Source of the DNA: Nocardia terpenica
GTDB lineage: Bacteria > Actinomycetota > Actinomycetes > Mycobacteriales > Mycobacteriaceae
NCBI RefSeq assembly: GCF_013186535.1
Contig: NZ_JABMCZ010000003.1
Span: 372,001 to 436,000 of the forward strand
Direction of reading: 5' to 3'
DNA: 64,000 nt
In this document: positions 59,981 through 64,000 of the stretch, in pieces
Layout: each line of letters starts with the position of its first letter
Position numbering within the stretch: the first letter of the stretch is position 1
Program-made: the position numbers and the translations under genes
Notes under the pieces: model-generated
Told to the model about the DNA's origin: nothing
Databases searched by the model: none
What the model saw: only the letters and a program-made list of their open reading frames with translations

Positions 59981-60289
59981 TCAGTCGGACGTCGGTGTCG
60001 CCAGCGGCCAGCCACCGGCCGCGAGCCGGGAAGCCACTCGAGCGATATCGTCCTCGCCGGGCTGCTCCTTGGCAACCCGGGAGATCGCCGCCTCGATCTC
60101 GTCGCGGTCGATCCGGTCGCCACCGGCGCGTTCGCGCACCAGCTCGGCGACGATCGAGCGCACCTCGAAATCGGTCAGGCGGCGATGCAGCACCGCCAGC
60201 AGGGCGACATAGTCGGACTGCGGAATGCCTTGCGGATATCCGGCTTTCAGCCAGCCGAGCACCTTGCTCAGCGGATGTTCGACGCTCAC
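59981..60289 (-). CDS. DUF3349 family protein
   Basis: 102 aa. LSKVLGWLKAGYPQGIPQSD and YVALLAVLHRRLTDFEVRSI then IAELV-like and GWPLATP at the end; this fits the DUF3349 family (Rv0543c), whose structure is a small helical bundle. GTG start with GGAAGG eight bases upstream; a GTG two codons earlier is too close to it. Function unknown. In a run pit, membrane protein, DUF3349, menE. Confidence 0.83.
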   Translation of the reverse strand: MSVEHPLSKVLGWLKAGYPQGIPQSDYVALLAVLHRRLTDFEVRSIVAELVRERAGGDRIDRDEIEAAISRVAKEQPGEDDIARVASRLAAGGWPLATPTSD

Positions 60290-60307
60290 ATGCACATCCT
60301 TCCCGGC

Positions 60308-60598
60308 TCAGCCCGCGCCGAACAGATGGATGCCGAGCCGGGCCGCCAGAAATGCCTTGGCCACGAACAACACTCCCGCCACCACGGTCGCCGCCACCGC
60401 CGCGTAGCAGATCACCGCGCCCGCGGCCGCCGCCCGCCGCCGGGCCACACTCACGGCCCCGCCGCCCGCACTCCCGATCCCGCTGCGCGACTGGAACCGC
60501 ACCCCCAGCGCGAAAATCGCGGGCAGCCCGGCCCCGAACACCAGCGCCGCCACCGTGACCCGCCACAACTCCCGCAAATCCATCAACAACGTCTGCAC
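60308..60598 (-). CDS. Small two-helix membrane protein (Rv0544c-like)
   Basis: 96 aa. LWRVTVAALVFGAGLPAIFA and AGAVICYAAVAATVVAGVLF are membrane helices with an outer loop between. GTG start with GGAGG six bases upstream, ten bases after the Pit stop. Conserved position; function unknown. Confidence 0.78.
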   Translation of the reverse strand: MQTLLMDLRELWRVTVAALVFGAGLPAIFALGVRFQSRSGIGSAGGGAVSVARRRAAAAGAVICYAAVAATVVAGVLFVAKAFLAARLGIHLFGAG

Positions 60599-60608
60599 TC
60601 CGCGCCTC

Positions 60609-62315
60609 CTACCCGATCCCCCGCACCACACCACCGTCCGGACCGGACGCAACCCCCCGCCCCACCCCACCGTTCACGCCCAGCACCACGCCCCCGTTCG
60701 TGCCGCGCCCCGCGCTGTTGTTCGTGCTGTGTCCTGCGTTGTTGTTCGTGCTGTGTCCTGCGTTGTTGTTCGTGCTGTGTCCTGCGTTGTTGTTCGTGCT
60801 GTGTCCTGCGTTGCTGTTCGTGCTGTGTCCCGCGTTGCTGTTCATGCCGTGTCCCGCGTTGCTGTTCATGCCATGCCCTGCACCGCCGTTCGTGCTGCCG
60901 GTCACCGCGGCGTTCGTGCGGCCGACCGCTGCGCCGTTCATTCCGTCGGCCGCAGCGCTGTTCGTGCCGTCGGCCGCGTCGCCGCCGACACCCCCGGGTG
61001 CGGTGGTACTCGAACCGTGCGCGGCGCTGTCGCTGGCGTTGCGCCTCGTGGCGGCATTTGTGCCGGGCGTGGCCCTGCCGCTTGCGTCCGGCACCGCCAT
61101 GCCGTTCACGGCATGCCTTGCGGCAGCGGTGTTCCCGGGCGGTGGTGTGTGGGCGTCGAGGGTGGGCTCCGCGGCTTGCTCGGACCAGTCGTCGTTGACG
61201 TTGGCGGCGTGGACCGGGGTGCGGCGGGAGCGGAGGTACATCAGGGCGGAGAGGAGTAGGAGGGTGGCGAAGACCACCAGGACGCCGGGGGTGCCGCCGA
61301 TGCCGTGGGCCACGGCCCAGCAGGTCGCGCCCGCGAGTCCGGCCAGGGGGAGGGTGAGGACCCAGGCGACCACCATGCGGCCCAGGACCGTCCAGCGGAC
61401 CTCCGCGCCGGGACGGCCCAGGCCGGTGCCGAGGATGGCGCCGGTCACCGTCTGCGTGGTCGACAGCGGGAGGCCGAAGTGCGCCGAGGTGAGAATGATC
61501 GCGGCACTGGTGGATTCGGCGGCCAGGCCCTGCGGCGGGGTGATGTCGACCAGCCCCTTGCCCAGCGTGCGGATGATCCGCCAGCCACCCAGCGAGGTAC
61601 CGGCCGCGATGGCCACCGCGCAGGCCACGATCACCCACAGCGGCAGCGCGTCCGACGGCTTGGCCGAGCCGTAGGCGATCAGCGCCAGGAAGATGATCCC
61701 CATGGTCTTCTGCGCGTCGTTGGTGCCGTGCGCGAGCGAGACCAGCGAGGCCGAACCGACCTGCCCCCAGCGGAAACCGCGGGTCACCACCTTCTCCTCG
61801 CTGCCGCGGGTGAGGCGGTAGACCAGCCAGGTGCCGACCGCGGCGACCAGCGCGGCCACCACCGGCGCCAGCACCGCGGGCACCACGATCTTGGTCAGCA
61901 CGCCCTGCTTGCCCGCCGACCAGATCACCCCGTGCCAGCCCAGCCCCGCGATGGTGGCGCCGATCAGGCCGCCGAACAGCGCGTGCGAGGAGCTGGACGG
62001 CAGGCCGAACAGCCAGGTCAACAGATTCCAGAGGATGCCGCCGACCAGACCGGCGAACACGATCTCGAGCAGCGCCGGCCCGCTGACCTCGTTCAGCCGG
62101 ACGATTCCCTCGGCGACGGTGGCCGCGACCTCGACGCTGAGAAACGCGCCGACGAGATTGAGCCCGCCCGACAGCACGACCGCGGTCCGCGGTCCGAGCG
62201 CGCCGGTGGCGATGGAGGTCGCCATCGCGTTGGCGGTGTCGTGGAAGCCATTGGTGAAGTCGAAAACTAGTGCGGTGAAGACAACGATGAGCAGAACGAT
62301 TAGTTCGGCGGTCAC
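60609..62315 (-). CDS. pit: Pit-family inorganic phosphate transporter with repeat tail
   Basis: 568 aa, low-affinity phosphate/metal symporter. Duplicated signature DFTNGFHDTANAMATS and AHGTNDAQKTMGIIF; about ten membrane helices to residue 405. Then an unusual tail of about 160 residues: disordered Ala/Asn/Thr/Gly-rich with eight octapeptides of the type AGHSTNNN. Usual members end near residue 410-420. GTG start. First gene of the run to menE. Confidence 0.93.
   Translation of the reverse strand: MTAELIVLLIVVFTALVFDFTNGFHDTANAMATSIATGALGPRTAVVLSGGLNLVGAFLSVEVAATVAEGIVRLNEVSGPALLEIVFAGLVGGILWNLLTWLFGLPSSSSHALFGGLIGATIAGLGWHGVIWSAGKQGVLTKIVVPAVLAPVVAALVAAVGTWLVYRLTRGSEEKVVTRGFRWGQVGSASLVSLAHGTNDAQKTMGIIFLALIAYGSAKPSDALPLWVIVACAVAIAAGTSLGGWRIIRTLGKGLVDITPPQGLAAESTSAAIILTSAHFGLPLSTTQTVTGAILGTGLGRPGAEVRWTVLGRMVVAWVLTLPLAGLAGATCWAVAHGIGGTPGVLVVFATLLLLSALMYLRSRRTPVHAANVNDDWSEQAAEPTLDAHTPPPGNTAAARHAVNGMAVPDASGRATPGTNAATRRNASDSAAHGSSTTAPGGVGGDAADGTNSAAADGMNGAAVGRTNAAVTGSTNGGAGHGMNSNAGHGMNSNAGHSTNSNAGHSTNNNAGHSTNNNAGHSTNNNAGHSTNNSAGRGTNGGVVLGVNGGVGRGVASGPDGGVVRGIG
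60697..60888. repeat. 24-bp tandem repeat coding the Pit tail
   Basis: Eight units of 24 bp, typical TTCGTGCTGTGTCCTGCG + TTGTTG on the plus strand, three of them identical. In frame they code AGHSTNNN; outer units have changed to AGHGMNSN and AGRGTNGG. Confidence 0.95.
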
Positions 62316-62428
62316 GACATCAGTGTGCGTTATCGATCCGTTAAGGCTGTTGCCAGGTTGCTGTCGGGCCTGATAACCGGGATGGTAGTGCGGTTTCGCG
62401 ACGCTGTGGGTTTGCCGATTACCGCCCG

Positions 62429-62821
62429 TCAGTCCAGGTTTCGAGTGTCCCGGCGCATGGGGTGTTCGGCGGGCACCTCCACCAGCACGATGGGTACGCC
62501 GTCCGGATCGCGCACCCACATCTCGATCAGCCCCCAGCGCTCACGCACCGGCGGCCGATCGATCGCGACCCCGCGCAGCGCGAGCTCGGCCGCGGCATCG
62601 GACGCGCTGCGGACCTGCAGCCACAGCGCGCCCGCGAAATCGGTCGGCGCATCCTCCCGACGCCCGTGCCCGGCGACCTCGACCAGCGACTGCCCCGCGA
62701 AGAACACGGTGCCGCCGGGATACTCCCGCGCGATCGCCAGCCCCAAGCCGTCCCGATAGAACGCCACCGTTCGCTCGTAGTTCGCCGGTCGCACAATGAT
62801 CCGGCTGGCCAATATGTCCAC
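62429..62821 (-). CDS. Glyoxalase/bleomycin resistance-fold protein
   Basis: 130 aa, vicinal-oxygen-chelate fold. IIVRPANYERTVAFYRDGLG and LALRGVAIDRPPVRERWGLI then MWVRDPDGVPIVLVEV. One metal ligand Glu is in VLVEV; the N-terminal His of glyoxalase I is missing, so it may not be a classical glyoxalase. Conserved between pit and menB (Rv0546c position). Confidence 0.85.
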   Translation of the reverse strand: MDILASRIIVRPANYERTVAFYRDGLGLAIAREYPGGTVFFAGQSLVEVAGHGRREDAPTDFAGALWLQVRSASDAAAELALRGVAIDRPPVRERWGLIEMWVRDPDGVPIVLVEVPAEHPMRRDTRNLD

Positions 62822-62835
62822 ACCGCGAGCCTAGA

Positions 62836-62995
62836 GGCCCCGGCCAAAAGCACGCCGGGGCCGACGGTGAGTTGCTAAGCACGCCGGGGCCGACGGTGAG
62901 TTGCTAAGCACGCCGGGGCCGACGGTGAGTTGCTAAGCACGCCGGGGCCGACGGTGAGTTGCGAGGCACGCCGGGGCCGACGGTGAGTTGCGGTG
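62836..62995. repeat. Hairpin plus five 29-bp tandem units
   Basis: The hairpin GGCCCCGGC CAAAAGCAC GCCGGGGCC is followed by five units of 29 bp starting CACGCCGGGGCCGACGGTGA. Units 1-3 are identical; 4 and 5 differ only at their last bases. Each unit repeats the right arm of the hairpin. Confidence 0.92.
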
Positions 62996-63013
62996 CCGGG
63001 CTCTCGGCCGGAA

Positions 63014-63907
63014 TCAGAAGTACCAGGGGTAGGGGGACCAGTCGGGGGTGCGTTTCTGGAGGAATGCGTCGCGGCCCTCGACGGCCTCGTCGGTCATGTA
63101 TGCCAGTCGGGTGGCCTCGCCCGCGAAGAGCTGCTGGCCGACCAGGCCGTCGTCGGTGAGGTTGAAGGCGTACTTCAGCATGCGTTGCGCCTGTGGGGAT
63201 TTGCCCAGGATCTCGGCGGTCCACTCCAGGGCCTCGTCCTCGAGCCGGTCGTGGTCGACGACGGCGTTGACCGCGCCCATTCGGTGCATCTCCTCGGCGG
63301 AGTAGGGGCGGCCGAGGAAGAAGATCTCGCGGGCGAACTTCTGGCCCACCAGCTTGGCCAGATACGCGCTGCCGTACCCGGCGTCGAAGCTGCCCACATC
63401 CGCGTCGGTCTGCTTGAAACGGGCATGCTCGCGGCTGGCGAGTGTGAGATCGCACACAACATGCAGGCTGTGCCCGCCGCCCGCGGCCCACCCGTTCACC
63501 AACGCGATCACGACCTTCGGCATGAACCGGATCAGCCGCTGCACCTCGAGAATGTGCAACCGCCCCGCCCGGGCCTTGTCGACGGTGTCGGCGGTCTCGC
63601 CGCTGGCGTACTGGTACCCGCTGCGCCCGCGGATGCGCTGATCACCACCGGAGCAGAACGCCCAGCCGCCGTCCTTGGGACTGGGCCCATTGCCGGTGAG
63701 CAGCACCGCACCCACATCGGGGGTCATGCGGGCATGGTCGAGCGCGCGATACAGCTCGTCCACGGTGTGCGGCCGGAAGGCATTGCGGACCTCCGGCCGA
63801 TCGAACGCCACCCGCACGGTGCCCTGCTCGATATGCCGGTGATAGGTGATGTCGGTCAGATCCTCGAACCCGGCAACAGGTTCCCAGAGTTTCGCATTGA
63901 AGGTCAC
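63014..63907 (-). CDS. menB: 1,4-dihydroxy-2-naphthoyl-CoA synthase
   Basis: 297 aa, crotonase fold. DITYHRHIEQGTVRVAFDRP at the start, WAFCSGGDQRIRGRSGYQY is the oxyanion-hole loop, ALVNGWAAGGGHSLHVVCDL the second, and VGSFDAGYGSAYLAKLVGQK holds the catalytic Asp. It closes the second naphthoate ring in menaquinone synthesis. ATG start. Confidence 0.96.
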   Translation of the reverse strand: MTFNAKLWEPVAGFEDLTDITYHRHIEQGTVRVAFDRPEVRNAFRPHTVDELYRALDHARMTPDVGAVLLTGNGPSPKDGGWAFCSGGDQRIRGRSGYQYASGETADTVDKARAGRLHILEVQRLIRFMPKVVIALVNGWAAGGGHSLHVVCDLTLASREHARFKQTDADVGSFDAGYGSAYLAKLVGQKFAREIFFLGRPYSAEEMHRMGAVNAVVDHDRLEDEALEWTAEILGKSPQAQRMLKYAFNLTDDGLVGQQLFAGEATRLAYMTDEAVEGRDAFLQKRTPDWSPYPWYF

Positions 63908-64000
63908 TGTGTCATCTTGCCGCTCCTTCGTCGCGGCGGGGTTTGCGGTCCCTGAGGCTCGTCGTTTCGGGGCCGCTGCTTGCTCCTTCGTCGCCTACGC

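Noticed and set aside
60583..61638. Minus-strand frame rich in His, Gln and Arg
   Set aside because: It is a shifted reading of the Pit 24-bp repeats; the Pit frame has the conserved transporter motifs.
62851..62995. CRISPR array or coding repeat
   Set aside because: Contiguous 29-bp units, no spacers, no cas genes, and intergenic.
1..64000. tRNA and rRNA genes
   Set aside because: No cloverleaf, T-loop signature or rRNA-like stretch was noticed by eye in any intergenic gap.

Overview
The window is GC-rich actinobacterial DNA, most likely from Nocardia or a close relative. GTG starts are common and genes are tightly packed, often with 4-base stop/start overlaps. As far as I can recall without a database, the gene order follows the Mycobacterium tuberculosis stretch from senX3-regX3 to menB (about Rv0490 to Rv0548c). 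Function calls rest on reading protein motifs plus that remembered synteny; no search was run.

Layout. 1-8.5 kb: end of senX3 and regX3, a small secreted protein, an FMN reductase, a Cys-rich protein, a ppx-like gene, a membrane protein, a sugar isomerase-like gene, a thioesterase-like gene, proC and a small HTH protein. 8.8-12.6 kb: ribosomal protein bS22 (33 aa), an SDR protein, an acyltransferase, a HAD phosphatase and a glutaredoxin-like protein. 12.7-20.1 kb: tetrapyrrole block, with a Rex operator in front of rex-hemA-hemC-hemD, then thioredoxin, an orphan RsrA-type zinc protein and hemB. 20.1-22.1 kb: small membrane and secreted proteins. 22.3-28.4 kb: hemL, a phosphatase-like gene and the system II cytochrome c maturation genes (tlpA/resA-like, ccdA, resB, ccsB).

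28.3-42.75 kb is a 14.4-kb integrated element inserted in the 3' end of ccsB. A second, diverged copy of the last codons of ccsB lies at the far end (attL/attR). The element has a tyrosine integrase, a repressor with a palindromic operator, an excisionase-like gene, a primase-polymerase, a DUF3631-type ATPase and small Cys-containing proteins. Its cargo includes an XRE/TPR regulator, a GAF-ANTAR regulator, a flavin-reductase-fold protein and an IS21-type remnant. It also carries a three-gene type VII secretion cargo operon: a 100-aa substrate with a YxxxD signal, a 644-aa WXG/PDG-repeat/glycine-zipper protein that looks like a polymorphic toxin, and a multi-pass membrane protein that could be its immunity factor. 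I see no TraB/FtsK, portal, terminase or capsid gene, so it looks like a mobilisable or satellite island rather than a full conjugative element or phage. This island is the best candidate for something undescribed.

42.8-50.5 kb: a small acidic protein, an XRE-NUDIX pair behind a 10-bp inverted repeat, a secreted protein, a LysR/dapA-like divergent pair, another LysR, a BldC-like regulator, a DUF4229 protein, an autoregulated-looking HTH/Clp-N operon and a small holin-like membrane protein. 50.5-51.6 kb: a complete IS630-family insertion placed exactly in the stop codon of the holin-like gene. 51.7-63.9 kb: menA, a large AfsR-type regulator, a DrrAB-like ABC exporter, menE, small conserved genes, a Pit phosphate transporter with an octapeptide-repeat tail, a glyoxalase-like gene and menB.

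A dispersed repeat recurs between genes across the chromosomal part. It is a hairpin (TCCCGGC...GCCGGGA with a short TTTT/AAAA-containing loop), often extended by 22-bp tandem units. Functional links: hemA/C/D/B/L supply heme to the ccs genes, Rex ties heme synthesis to NADH/NAD+, men genes make menaquinone, and senX3-regX3, ppx and pit concern phosphate.
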